Shown in pieces: positions 1 through 8,601 of a DNA stretch of 64,000 nt. Source of the stretch: Gracilimonas sp965227215 (GTDB lineage Bacteria; Bacteroidota; Rhodothermia; Balneolales; Balneolaceae). Made by a program: the position numbers and the translations under genes. The notes under the pieces were generated by a model that saw only the letters and a list, made by a program, of their open reading frames with translations, was not told where the DNA came from and did no database searches. Position 1 is the first letter of the stretch; the number at the start of each line of letters is the position of its first letter. The stretch covers positions 310,001 to 374,000 of the forward strand of contig OZ245729.1 of NCBI GenBank assembly GCA_965227215.1. Reading direction: 5' to 3'.

Positions 1-1262
1 TCCCAATGCAATCCATTCGCCAGTTCGTAGGAGTGCCACTGTGCCCAGGCAAACAGGGTATGCTTTCCATCTTTAGCCACATCCGGGTCAATTTTGGAAA
101 ACGTCATACAAAGTACTGCCGGTTTTTCGGGGGGAAGTTTCTTGGTGTAATCTCCGATGGCATTGTTCATGTACTGAACGGAAGGCGCCAAAAGCTGTAT
201 ACCATTATGGATGTGAGAATCGCCCGGTGCGGCAGAATAGTCCGGTAATTCTTCAACTGCACACCGAATAACCATCCCGAAGCCATTTCCCACGTTAATA
301 TCCTCCACCTTTTTGAACATGGAGTCGTCTAAATGCTCTCGGCCAACCATTTTCATCATCGTGGTTTGCACATGGGCATTAGAGACAATGGTATCCGCTT
401 TGAATTTTTCCCCGTTTTCCGTTCGTACTCCGATCGCTTTTCCATTTTCAATCAGGATTTTCTCGATGGGATGATTGGCCTTTACCTCCCCATCATGAGC
501 CTCAATCATATTCTTCATGGCTTGGGTAAGCATCCCGCTTCCTCCTCTGGGATGCTTGGCTCCGCTTTCATGCAGCATCGACTGCCAACCAGCAAAATCG
601 CCGGTAGCAGAATGATCGGGAAGCGGACCGGATTGCGCCGCAAACCAAAGGATGGCTGCCTTCATATACGGGCTGTCAAAGGCATCATCCACCACCTTTC
701 CATAGCTGGATAAGATTTTTTGAAGTCCGGCTGCCTGTTCGCCTTTTCTGAACATGGCCCCGTCTTTAATTTGGGCTTTGGTCATCTCAGCCATTATGCT
801 TCCAGTTGAAGGCTTCGTCATAAATGCCTTCAGAACTCCCTTGTTAATCTTCCCCCAGAATTTGATGAACTCTTTGTAATTCTCAACATCTTCCGGTGCT
901 ACTTTTGAGATGGACTCCAGCGTTCTGTCTACATCTTTCCAAAAATGAATTACCCCTTTACCGGTAGGTACCGGATATGACATAATCGGATCCATATCGA
1001 TGTACTCGAGGCCGAATTTGGTAAGTTCTAAGTCTTCCAGTATTCCCGTTTGGTGAATCATAATATGAACAGAAGACCCTACATCCATCCGAAACCCATT
1101 TGGGTTTTCCGGAGACTGAAACATGGTCTCTGTTCTCACTGCGCCCCCAATGGTTGAATCGCGCTCAAGCACTAAAACCTTGTATCCATTTTTTGCAAGG
1201 TAGCAGCCCGTAACCAAGCCGTTATGCCCCGATCCGATGATAATAGCGTCATATTTTTTCAT
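1..1262 (-). CDS. Phytoene-dehydrogenase-like FAD/NAD(P) oxidoreductase (partial, 3' end outside window)
   Basis: The reverse strand is open from an ATG at 1262 to the window edge (420 codons, no stop seen). The protein starts MKKYDAIIIGSGHNGL, a Rossmann dinucleotide-binding motif (GSGHNG), followed by an acidic residue in LVLERD and the GGAV segment typical of the COG1233 phytoene dehydrogenase/PYROXD2 group. Family members are usually about 500-550 residues, so roughly the last fifth is missing. The substrate cannot be told from sequence; carotenoid, retinoid-like or other polyene substrates are all possible. It is divergent from the metallo-hydrolase at 1349, with an 86 bp gap holding a likely promoter. 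A second COG1233 protein lies at 37195-38697. Confidence 0.85.
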   Translation of the reverse strand, partial: MKKYDAIIIGSGHNGLVTGCYLAKNGYKVLVLERDSTIGGAVRTETMFQSPENPNGFRMDVGSSVHIMIHQTGILEDLELTKFGLEYIDMDPIMSYPVPTGKGVIHFWKDVDRTLESISKVAPEDVENYKEFIKFWGKINKGVLKAFMTKPSTGSIMAEMTKAQIKDGAMFRKGEQAAGLQKILSSYGKVVDDAFDSPYMKAAILWFAAQSGPLPDHSATGDFAGWQSMLHESGAKHPRGGSGMLTQAMKNMIEAHDGEVKANHPIEKILIENGKAIGVRTENGEKFKADTIVSNAHVQTTMMKMVGREHLDDSMFKKVEDINVGNGFGMVIRCAVEELPDYSAAPGDSHIHNGIQLLAPSVQYMNNAIGDYTKKLPPEKPAVLCMTFSKIDPDVAKDGKHTLFAWAQWHSYELANGLHW

Positions 1263-1268
1263 AGAAGA

Positions 1269-1297
1269 CAAAGATAAAATGAATTGCTTGAAAGCAA
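1269..1297 (-). promoter_or_regulatory. Bacteroidota-type promoter for the FAD oxidoreductase
   Basis: On the minus strand TTG (1297-1295) is followed after 18 bp by TATCTTTG (1276-1269), a perfect match to the Bacteroidota -7 consensus TAnnTTTG. The -7 element ends only 6 nt before the ATG, so the transcript would be almost leaderless, or the true start is slightly further downstream. Pattern match only. Confidence 0.45.
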
Positions 1298-1348
1298 AGA
1301 ATTTTTAAGTTACACAAACTGATTAATCATTCTATTAATTCACTGTTT

Positions 1349-2200
1349 ATGAAAGTAGGCCGGTTCGAAATTGAGCAACTCAGCGAAGGCATTTTTGAAG
1401 TATTTGATGATGGTATATTCCAGAAAATTAATTCGGCTGATATCACTGCCCGACAACAAAAACCGGGCATCAAAAAACAATCTTCGGCCATTGGGATTAA
1501 TCCTATTCTGATTCGGGATGGAAAGCACAATGTGCTATTAGACACCGGCCTGGGTTGGGGCTTGGATCACAAAAGCTCTTACACCGATACCTCCAATCTG
1601 CTAACCAACCTTGATATCTTTGGCCTCGCTCCTTCCGATATCACCCATGTAGTGCTCAGTCATCTTCATTTTGACCACGCGGCCGGTTCAACCTACGTGG
1701 ATCATAACACCTCCACTCAGCCAACCATGAGCTATGCCAATTACTTCATCCAAAAAAAGGAATGGTATTACGCGCTGGAGCAAGTCGGTAAAAAGAAACA
1801 GGTTTCCGGAGCCGGTTATGAGCTGGATGAGTTTTATAAGCTCGCTGCCGAAGATAAACTGGTGATGATTACTGATACTTATTTTGAATTGTTACCGGGT
1901 ATTGAGCTCATAAAGACCGGCGGACACACACCCGGCCATCAAATCGTAAAGATACAGGACGCCGGTGAAACGGCTTACTTCTTGGGTGATTTGATTCCAT
2001 CCGAACATCACCTCAATCATTATGCTATGCGTCAGCTGGACGTTGATCCTATTCAATCCAAAAAAGCGAAAACCCTGATATTAAGACAGGCTTTGAAGGA
2101 AAAATCACTACTCTTATTTTACCACTCGGTTCACGCCAAAGCAGGCAAACTGGAACAGGATAAAGACAAGAAATTTATCCTCAGAGAGATTAATGGTTAA
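1349..2200 (+). CDS. MBL-fold metallo-hydrolase
   Basis: A 283-residue metallo-beta-lactamase-fold hydrolase. The metal-binding motif HLHFDH is at residues 105-110, the third metal histidine is in GGHTPGH (His193), the bridging aspartate is in FLGDLIP (Asp214), and a later histidine is in the YHSVHAK segment near the C-terminus. There is no signal peptide, so it should be cytoplasmic. The family includes lactonases, glyoxalase II-like thioesterases and phosphodiesterases, and the sequence does not show which. It is followed after 20 bp by the NlpE-like lipoprotein and then by the LytTR regulator, probably one transcript. Confidence 0.85.
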   Translation: MKVGRFEIEQLSEGIFEVFDDGIFQKINSADITARQQKPGIKKQSSAIGINPILIRDGKHNVLLDTGLGWGLDHKSSYTDTSNLLTNLDIFGLAPSDITHVVLSHLHFDHAAGSTYVDHNTSTQPTMSYANYFIQKKEWYYALEQVGKKKQVSGAGYELDEFYKLAAEDKLVMITDTYFELLPGIELIKTGGHTPGHQIVKIQDAGETAYFLGDLIPSEHHLNHYAMRQLDVDPIQSKKAKTLILRQALKEKSLLLFYHSVHAKAGKLEQDKDKKFILREING

Positions 2201-2220
2201 CAGTTAATTATTAACTAAGA

Positions 2221-2637
2221 ATGAAGCATATAATATTTTATCTGATTTTAATAACAGCTGTAGTCGGTTGCTCAAATGATGAGAAAGCAAATCAGAGCAT
2301 TGTACCTGATATGCATACTTCAAAGAATGCCCTGGATGTAACAGGCACCTACTCCGGCATTACCCCATGTGCTTCCTGTGAAGGAATTGACACACAAATT
2401 ATGCTTACCGATTCCACCTACACATTTACTATGACCTATTTGGGAGAAGATGAGCCCAACCATTTTCAAGAATCCGGAACGTATCACTGGAATGAAGCCG
2501 GAAACTCTATCATCATGAACGATAAAGAGATGCCCAATCAATTTTTTGTAGGCGAAAATGTTCTGATATACCTGGATCAAAACGGGGAACGGATTACAGG
2601 TACTTTAGCCGATAAATACGTTCTGCATAAGCAATAA
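2221..2637 (+). CDS. NlpE-like copper-resistance/envelope-stress lipoprotein
   Basis: A 138-residue lipoprotein. A short signal peptide ends in the lipobox AVVGC with the lipidated Cys17. The body matches the NlpE N-terminal barrel: GTYSGITPCASCEGI holds the CxxC pair (Cys50, Cys53), followed by beta-strand-rich TYTFTMTY and SGTYHW segments. In Enterobacteria NlpE senses surface contact and copper and signals through Cpx. Here the second OB-like domain is absent and no Cpx system is adjacent; a membrane LytTR regulator follows after 11 bp instead. The family call is firm, the sensing role is inferred. Confidence 0.8.
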   Translation: MKHIIFYLILITAVVGCSNDEKANQSIVPDMHTSKNALDVTGTYSGITPCASCEGIDTQIMLTDSTYTFTMTYLGEDEPNHFQESGTYHWNEAGNSIIMNDKEMPNQFFVGENVLIYLDQNGERITGTLADKYVLHKQ

Positions 2638-2648
2638 GCATCGATCTA

Positions 2649-3527
2649 ATGAGCACCTTTTTTAAAGCCCTCAAAAGCCCCCACCCCTATATCTTCAATG
2701 TGGGCAGTGTTCTTATTCCCGGCTTTATTGCATTTTTGATAATTCTGATTTTTGCACCCTTCGAATTCGGAGCTTTAGAAGTAGCCAACCGGGCTATATT
2801 AGCCATTATGTTTGGGCTTATTTCTTCTATTGGTATGATCATGGTTGTTGGGCTGTTGAAATGGCTGGCCCCTCAATTTATGCAGGAAGAGAGCTGGACC
2901 GTGGGTAAAGAATTTATTCTGATCCTTGCGGTGGTTGCTGGAATTTGTCTGCTTAACTTTGCGATTATCGTAGTGTTGGGAATTTCAGAAACTTCCCTTT
3001 TTGAATCGTTTAAGTTGGTAGTGCTTTACACATTGGGAATCAGCATTATTCCGGTTGGCATACTCATTTTGTTCGAACAAATTTCCCATCAAAAGAAAAA
3101 GCTACATCAAGCCAAAAAGCTTACTAAACAACTTCGAAACCGATCGGCTGAAAATAAAACTGAGGTTCACTCTTCACTTGATGAGCCCATTATATTTGAA
3201 GCCGAAAATGGAAAACCTGAGCTCCAACTTAAACCGGAGGAAGTTTTATTTCTTAAATCGGATGGCAATTATGTTGAAATTTTCTATCTGGACGAAAGTG
3301 ATAATCCACAAAAAAAATTAATTCGAAACCGACTTAAAAACTATAATCCCATTCTTCCCTCTACCCTGTTTTTCCGATGCCATAAAAGCTACATCATCAA
3401 CCGAAAGCATATCATACAGGTTGAAGGGAATGCCCGGAATCTCGAACTGAATATCCGCAAAATTGATTTTCAGATTCCTGTTTCCAGGTCTAAATCTGAC
3501 GAATTATCTGACTTCCTGAAAGTGTAA
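2649..3527 (+). CDS. Membrane-anchored LytTR-domain transcription regulator
   Basis: A 292-residue protein with about four hydrophobic helices in residues 15-145, a basic linker around 150-175, and a C-terminal LytTR DNA-binding domain at about 195-290 (motifs EVLFLKSDGNYVEIFY and FFRCHKSYIIN are typical). No receiver domain is present, so it is not a classical response regulator. Membrane LytTR proteins usually pair sensing through the membrane domain with DNA binding on the cytoplasmic side. It lies 11 bp after the NlpE-like lipoprotein, suggesting an envelope-signal pair. Targets are unknown. Confidence 0.85.
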   Translation: MSTFFKALKSPHPYIFNVGSVLIPGFIAFLIILIFAPFEFGALEVANRAILAIMFGLISSIGMIMVVGLLKWLAPQFMQEESWTVGKEFILILAVVAGICLLNFAIIVVLGISETSLFESFKLVVLYTLGISIIPVGILILFEQISHQKKKLHQAKKLTKQLRNRSAENKTEVHSSLDEPIIFEAENGKPELQLKPEEVLFLKSDGNYVEIFYLDESDNPQKKLIRNRLKNYNPILPSTLFFRCHKSYIINRKHIIQVEGNARNLELNIRKIDFQIPVSRSKSDELSDFLKV

Positions 3528-3638
3528 CATTTCCGTTGTCCGGTTTATACCTCATCACTCCCATTCACACCAAACTACCCTCAGCAGCCTAACTTTGATG
3601 ATTTAGCCCCTTATCATTGGTAAGTCAATTTTTAACCA

Positions 3639-4937
3639 ATGATTCTTTCAGTGAAGAAAAAGTATTTATTTCTGCTTGCCATCCTGCTTGTTTTTAACTC
3701 GTTATTGAGTGCTCAGCCCTATATGGAAAAGAAGTCACAGCATCGGTTTGCCCAATCGTACTTGGGACTCAACACCCAGCTTATTCCCTCTTCCGGTTTG
3801 ATGGTTTGGGATGGAAAGAACCGCTCATTTCCCTTCATGTCATCCCCTCGTATTTCAATCGGCGGGCTCCATTTCTGGGGGAAATTGGATTTCAACCTCA
3901 ACATACCCTTAAAGACCTTTGCAGATTTTGCACTGGATAGCGAAACCGACTTTATGTTTAAACCCGGCGGTGATTTAAGTGCCCGCTTCTATCCCTGGAG
4001 AGTACAATACAATAAACTTCGCCCTTATGCCGGCCTTTCCTTTAATGAAATGATTTTCGGGCTTAAAAATAAAACTATGGGAACGCGCAGAGATCTTTTT
4101 ATCACCACTTCGGTGCTTGGCGGGTTATCTTTTGCCTCCGGTGGCTGGCAGGTTAACGCTGAGCTGATGTGGCTTCCCAGAAACAAACGAACTTTCTACC
4201 CCGACCGAACGACTCCTGAAACCTTTGAACTTCCGAAATCTTACTTCTCGATTGGGGTGATACGGTATTTTGAAGGAACTCTTAGAGAAGAGACCGACCT
4301 GGAATCCGGACGGATGCAGCGGTTAGTGAAACGGTTTAGAAAAGAAGGAAAACTGAACAGTTTTTCCATCGCGGCTGCACCCAGTGGATCCTATTTTCTA
4401 CTTGCCCCGTCGCTAAACGACCCCATGCGACGCTCCCTACCCCGCCATAAAGGGACCTTCGTTTGGGATTACGGGCTCGGCTACCTATTTCACGATGCCG
4501 GAATTCATATAGGAGTATCGTATCGTGATTATACTTCATCGGTGGAGAGCTTTGGGTTAGAGCATCTCATCCGAAGAAGATCGGTAGCACTGGAAGGCTT
4601 TAAATTTTTGGGAGATTACAACGGGTTCGTGCCCTTCATAGGACCAAGCATAAGCCTGGAAAGATGGGCTACCGGAGAGTTTGAACAAGACGTTCAGCAG
4701 GGCAAAACAATACGGAAGCAGATGATCTCTCCCGGGATCATTTTTGGGTGGGATATCCTTGCTTCTCCGCTCGAAACCTGGGTGCTCCGTACCAACCTTA
4801 GGTACTACCCATTTCAAAAAATAAAAGGTACCGATGGTAAAACATCCCGGGTTGATCAGTTTGAGTTTAACTTTATACAGCTTGTTATATACCCAAACCG
4901 TTTGTTCAACTATCCAAAAGTAAAGGGCCGGATCTGA
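3639..4937 (+). CDS. Predicted outer-membrane beta-barrel protein, unknown function
   Basis: A 432-residue protein with a clear signal peptide (MILSVKKKYLFLLAILL, cleavage near LLSAQP). The mature chain is rich in alternating aromatic/polar strands such as GDLSARFYPWR, LRPYAGLSF, FSIGVIRYFEG and LRTNLRYYPFQ, which fits an outer-membrane barrel. No named family was recognised. It heads a compact run of envelope genes: its stop overlaps the start of the next gene by one base (TGATG), which suggests translational coupling to the DUF2306 protein. A 111 bp gap upstream separates it from the LytTR gene. Confidence 0.7.
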   Translation: MILSVKKKYLFLLAILLVFNSLLSAQPYMEKKSQHRFAQSYLGLNTQLIPSSGLMVWDGKNRSFPFMSSPRISIGGLHFWGKLDFNLNIPLKTFADFALDSETDFMFKPGGDLSARFYPWRVQYNKLRPYAGLSFNEMIFGLKNKTMGTRRDLFITTSVLGGLSFASGGWQVNAELMWLPRNKRTFYPDRTTPETFELPKSYFSIGVIRYFEGTLREETDLESGRMQRLVKRFRKEGKLNSFSIAAAPSGSYFLLAPSLNDPMRRSLPRHKGTFVWDYGLGYLFHDAGIHIGVSYRDYTSSVESFGLEHLIRRRSVALEGFKFLGDYNGFVPFIGPSISLERWATGEFEQDVQQGKTIRKQMISPGIIFGWDILASPLETWVLRTNLRYYPFQKIKGTDGKTSRVDQFEFNFIQLVIYPNRLFNYPKVKGRI

Positions 4938-5617
4938 TGGAAAGTACGGCTCCCTCATTCTTGATTGTACATGTCCTATCAGGTATTCTGGCACTTATTA
5001 CAGGAGCAATCGCCATCTTTTCGGCCAAAGGGAAATCACTGCATCGAAGTGCAGGGCGCTGGTACTTTTGGGCTATGACCGTTGTTTTTATCACTGCGTT
5101 GATTATCGCCGGATACCGTTTTAACCGCTTTCTGTTTATGATCGCTTTTCTGAGTTATTACTCCGTTTTTGCGGGAGTTCGGGCACTCAAGCTTAAGAAA
5201 TTGCATTCTCAACAAAAACCTGCCTGGTACGATTGGGTAGCAGGACTTATTAATGCAGCCATGAACACCCTATTTGTAGGCTTTGGAATTCATATCTTGG
5301 TAGCTCAGCCCGATCAAATACCTGCCGCCTTAATGTACGTAGGATTTGGAGTAGGTGGCTGGAGCATTTCGTATGCGAATTTAAAATTATTCTTATTCCC
5401 CCCTGAGAAAGCATATCACTGGTACCTGACGCACACCGGGAATATGATGGGCGGCTATATTGCAACTTTTACTGCTTTTTTGGCCACTATGGTCAGCCGG
5501 TACAATTTCCCCTATCCACTTTTATCCTTTGTGCTGCCCTCACTAATCGGAATTCCACTGTTATTGTGGTGGCAACATCAGAAAGAACAATCGTTTAACA
5601 AACCAAAATCCGTCTAA
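4937..5617 (+). CDS. DUF2306-like integral membrane protein
   Basis: A 226-residue polytopic membrane protein. The N-terminal pattern HVLSGILALITGAIAIFSAKG, then HRSAGRWYFWAM, is characteristic of DUF2306-type proteins: histidines next to helix ends, with a conserved HR.AGR loop. About six or seven hydrophobic helices are visible. Function is not established for the family. Its start overlaps the previous stop (TGATG) and the next gene begins 5 bp after its stop, so it is within an operon of envelope proteins. Confidence 0.7.
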   Translation: MESTAPSFLIVHVLSGILALITGAIAIFSAKGKSLHRSAGRWYFWAMTVVFITALIIAGYRFNRFLFMIAFLSYYSVFAGVRALKLKKLHSQQKPAWYDWVAGLINAAMNTLFVGFGIHILVAQPDQIPAALMYVGFGVGGWSISYANLKLFLFPPEKAYHWYLTHTGNMMGGYIATFTAFLATMVSRYNFPYPLLSFVLPSLIGIPLLLWWQHQKEQSFNKPKSV

Positions 5618-5622
5618 AGCAT

Positions 5623-6801
5623 ATGATGACATCCCGACTGAATAAAACCGCCTTTTGTATGCTGATGATCGTAAGCATGGGAAGCATAGGCGCATGCAAC
5701 TACGTCAAAAATATAAAACTGCTGACCTCCGGTTCACTGGAAAGAACCGACTTCACCGAGAGCATCCCTTTTACTTACACAAAAGATCTGATTATTGTTG
5801 AAGCGGAGGTTAACGGACTAGATGAAAAGCGTCAGTTTATATTTGATACCGGGGCTTTCGAAAGCAAAATTGAGGTCGGTCTTGCCGAAGAATTGAATCT
5901 GCAAACCAAAGCTACCAAAACCAATTCCACCGCTCAGGGTATCTCGCAAAAAATCGGAGTAACACAGCTTGAAAAGCTTGTGCTTGGCGAAACGGGGTTT
6001 GCAAATATCAGTGCCGGAAAACTTAAGTACGATATCAGTTCCGCAAGCCGATGTATTGCACCGGATGGAATTATCGGCGCTAACTTAATGAAGTTAGCGA
6101 ATTGGAAGATCGATTATAGCTCGCAGCAAATTCACTTTTCAGACCATCCGTTTAAAGTTTCTGAAGAAGCCAACACCATCAATTTCGACCGCCCCTTACT
6201 TTCCGGCACCCCTGAAATTGAGCTTCAAGTAGGTGGCAAAACCCTGTCCGGTGTGTTATTTGATGTGGGATATAATGGCGGATTGATTCTTCCTTCGCGA
6301 TTTGCACGCTCGTTTACTTCAGAAGTGGAAAAACAGTACTACGACCAGTCAACCTCCGGCATTTTCGGGACTAATATAGATACACTGACCTCTAAGGAAT
6401 TAAATGTGTCGCTTGCGGGATTTGACATGAAAGTCCCCGTTGAATTTTCATCCATTGGTAAGGCTTTATTGGGTAATGATATTCTTGAGCATTTCATGGT
6501 AACCATTGACTATGAAAGCAATCAAATAAGCCTGCATCCTCAGTCAGAAGTTCACGTGGCTTCGCCTTATTCGTTCATACCGGGCATATTGAATGATTCT
6601 CTTTGGGTGGTGAATCGAACGAACCCAGCTCTTTCCCTTTCATTGGGTGATACGCTGTTGTCCATCAATCACCAAAAACCCCAAGATGTGTTCTCCTCCT
6701 ATTGCGACTACGTTCTCAATATTGGTACTCTGATTAAATCCGACTCACTGTCTACAACAACAAAAGACGGTTCTACCCTTAAAATCTATCCCGGAAATTA
6801 A
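5623..6801 (+). CDS. Retropepsin-like aspartic protease lipoprotein
   Basis: A 392-residue protein with a lipobox GSIGAC (Cys25), so probably a membrane-anchored lipoprotein. Residues 55-175 hold a retropepsin-like lobe with the catalytic-type motif FDTGAFES (Asp75). A second lobe at 195-300 has the parallel position FDVGYNGG (Asp214), where Thr of DTG is replaced by Val. The last 80 residues (SLSLGDTLLSINHQ) resemble a PDZ-like segment, an arrangement seen in bacterial Asp_protease_2 proteins. It is 5 bp from each neighbour, an alpha/beta hydrolase downstream. The substrate is unknown. Confidence 0.75.
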   Translation: MMTSRLNKTAFCMLMIVSMGSIGACNYVKNIKLLTSGSLERTDFTESIPFTYTKDLIIVEAEVNGLDEKRQFIFDTGAFESKIEVGLAEELNLQTKATKTNSTAQGISQKIGVTQLEKLVLGETGFANISAGKLKYDISSASRCIAPDGIIGANLMKLANWKIDYSSQQIHFSDHPFKVSEEANTINFDRPLLSGTPEIELQVGGKTLSGVLFDVGYNGGLILPSRFARSFTSEVEKQYYDQSTSGIFGTNIDTLTSKELNVSLAGFDMKVPVEFSSIGKALLGNDILEHFMVTIDYESNQISLHPQSEVHVASPYSFIPGILNDSLWVVNRTNPALSLSLGDTLLSINHQKPQDVFSSYCDYVLNIGTLIKSDSLSTTTKDGSTLKIYPGN

Positions 6802-6806
6802 AGTAC

Positions 6807-7829
6807 ATGAAACGTATTAGGCTACTTCTTCTGGTTCTATTGTCACTTGATCTACAGGCTCAACAGGTTGAAGAATTTTTCTATATGAAAGCAGAAGATT
6901 ATGAGTTCCCTGTTTTTGTGCGTGGAAATATGGATTCAAAAAAGATAATCCTTTTTGTTCAGGGAGGACCCGGTGAAACCGCTATCGATTATGCAAGATC
7001 CGATTATCCCGGGTGGAAAAATACGCTGGAAAAAGAATTTGTGATCGCGTATTACGATCAGCGAGGACTCAATCAACGAGCGAAGAACATAACATCAGAC
7101 AAGATCACCTATGATCAATATAGCCGGGATATCATTGCTCTCGGAGCAGCTCTCAAGAAAAAGTATGATATTGACCTCTACCTGATGGGGCACAGTGCCG
7201 GTGGGAAAATGGTGCTGAATACGTTGCAACATTACCCTGAAGAGAGTTCATTCGTCAATGGAGCTCTGATCCTGAATACGCCGATCACCACGGATTATTC
7301 TCACGAGCGATGGGCGCATTATCGTCCGCTTTACCTCAGGAATCTGGCCATGGAAAAAATAGAGAGCGACTCTGGTACCGACTACTGGCAGGAAGCTTAT
7401 GACTGGATTACCGAGATCGATTCCATTGCCACACCGGATCAAGCCAGAAGATGGAATGAATATGCCGATGCAGCTTTTACCCCAACCGAGCGAAAGATTA
7501 CTGCCGGAATGATATTTAGAGTCGTCTTTTCTCGTCCCTACAACCCTATCAAATACATAAATCGAAAAGACAATGAGCGCGTCGATGATCTGCTTTGGGA
7601 AGACGAAAAGAAGCTCAGCACCTTCGAACATCTTGAACGCATAAAGGCTCCGGTGTTGCTGCTAACAGGACGTTACGACGATGTCGGGCTGCCCGAAGAA
7701 AATCATAGAGCTCATGAACTCATCCCCCATTCTTCCCTTATAATTTTACCTGAGGCCGGTCATGAGTCTTTTCTGGATCAACCCAAACTATTTCATGAAG
7801 CAGTCAGGCAGTTTGCCTCTAAACAGTAG
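6807..7829 (+). CDS. Secreted alpha/beta hydrolase (prolyl-aminopeptidase-like)
   Basis: A 340-residue alpha/beta-hydrolase with a signal peptide (MKRIRLLLLVLLSLDLQAQ). The oxyanion-loop motif VQGGPGE (around residue 51) corresponds to HGGPG of S33 proline iminopeptidases. The nucleophile elbow is GHSAGG (Ser130), with acid Asp291/292 in GRYDDVG and the histidine in AGHES (His319). The catalytic triad is therefore complete. HGGPG-type enzymes are often N-terminal peptidases, but this is only a family hint. It is in the envelope operon after the aspartic protease. Confidence 0.8.
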   Translation: MKRIRLLLLVLLSLDLQAQQVEEFFYMKAEDYEFPVFVRGNMDSKKIILFVQGGPGETAIDYARSDYPGWKNTLEKEFVIAYYDQRGLNQRAKNITSDKITYDQYSRDIIALGAALKKKYDIDLYLMGHSAGGKMVLNTLQHYPEESSFVNGALILNTPITTDYSHERWAHYRPLYLRNLAMEKIESDSGTDYWQEAYDWITEIDSIATPDQARRWNEYADAAFTPTERKITAGMIFRVVFSRPYNPIKYINRKDNERVDDLLWEDEKKLSTFEHLERIKAPVLLLTGRYDDVGLPEENHRAHELIPHSSLIILPEAGHESFLDQPKLFHEAVRQFASKQ

Positions 7830-7869
7830 ATTATAAAATCTTAATACACACTATTTAACTCTATTTACT

Positions 7870-8601
7870 ATGCGATATATCACCATTTTATTCATTGTCC
7901 TATTTGTACCATTCACTTCCTTCGCTCAAGATACCTTGCGGGCAGGTCATTCATTTGAAACCAAACAACTGGAACTCGATCAAACCAAAACCTATGTCCA
8001 CTACCAAAAGTTCAAGGACGGAAGGACATTCCCCCGCTCAATGAAGGTCATTACCGTTAGCAAAACAGATGGTCTGCTTTCGATTATCCAAAAAGAATAC
8101 ACGCAGGCTCAAACCAAGATTCTCGAAACCATAGTGGATGCTCAAACCCTTGAAACCGATACCCACGTGCGAACGGAAGGAGAAAAAAGGGAATCCTACC
8201 AATTTTCCGGACAGTCAGTAACAGGAATTTCAGATGATGAAGAGTCCGTAAACAAAGATTTTCAGCTAAACCTTGACAAGCCCACATACAACTTCGAGAT
8301 AGATTTCATTTTCCTTCAGTCCATTGATTGGAATAAACATGCATCGGTAGTTTTGAACTTTTATCATCCCGGCGGCAGCCTCCCTCCTGCAAATTACACT
8401 TTCACAAGAGAGCGGGATGAAACCCTTTCATTGGCGAGTGGCGTCGAAGTGGATACCTGGGTTATTTTTACTGATTACAACGGCCAGCCTCCGGCCCGGT
8501 TCTGGATCTCCAAGGATAATAATGAAGTGATTCGACAGGAAACGGATGCTATGGAGATGGCCGGATTTAAATTTGTAAAACAGCTTATAAGCACCCCATG
8601 A
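7870..8601 (+). CDS. Secreted DUF3108-like protein
   Basis: A 243-residue protein with a signal peptide (MRYITILFIVLFVPFTSFAQ). The remainder is beta-rich; the layout, with a short DFIFLQSI centre and a final FWISKDNNEVIRQE strand, resembles DUF3108 periplasmic proteins. No catalytic motif is evident. It begins 40 bp after the hydrolase and its stop overlaps the start of the serine hydrolase by 4 bp (ATGA), so the two are translationally coupled. Function unknown. Confidence 0.6.
   Translation: MRYITILFIVLFVPFTSFAQDTLRAGHSFETKQLELDQTKTYVHYQKFKDGRTFPRSMKVITVSKTDGLLSIIQKEYTQAQTKILETIVDAQTLETDTHVRTEGEKRESYQFSGQSVTGISDDEESVNKDFQLNLDKPTYNFEIDFIFLQSIDWNKHASVVLNFYHPGGSLPPANYTFTRERDETLSLASGVEVDTWVIFTDYNGQPPARFWISKDNNEVIRQETDAMEMAGFKFVKQLISTP

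Noticed and set aside
6..713. Two forward frames near the left edge
   Set aside because: They are antisense to the partial FAD oxidoreductase, whose reverse frame is open and has a dinucleotide-binding motif.
4557..4994. 145-codon reverse open frame
   Set aside because: It overlaps the barrel and DUF2306 genes and reads as low-likelihood protein.
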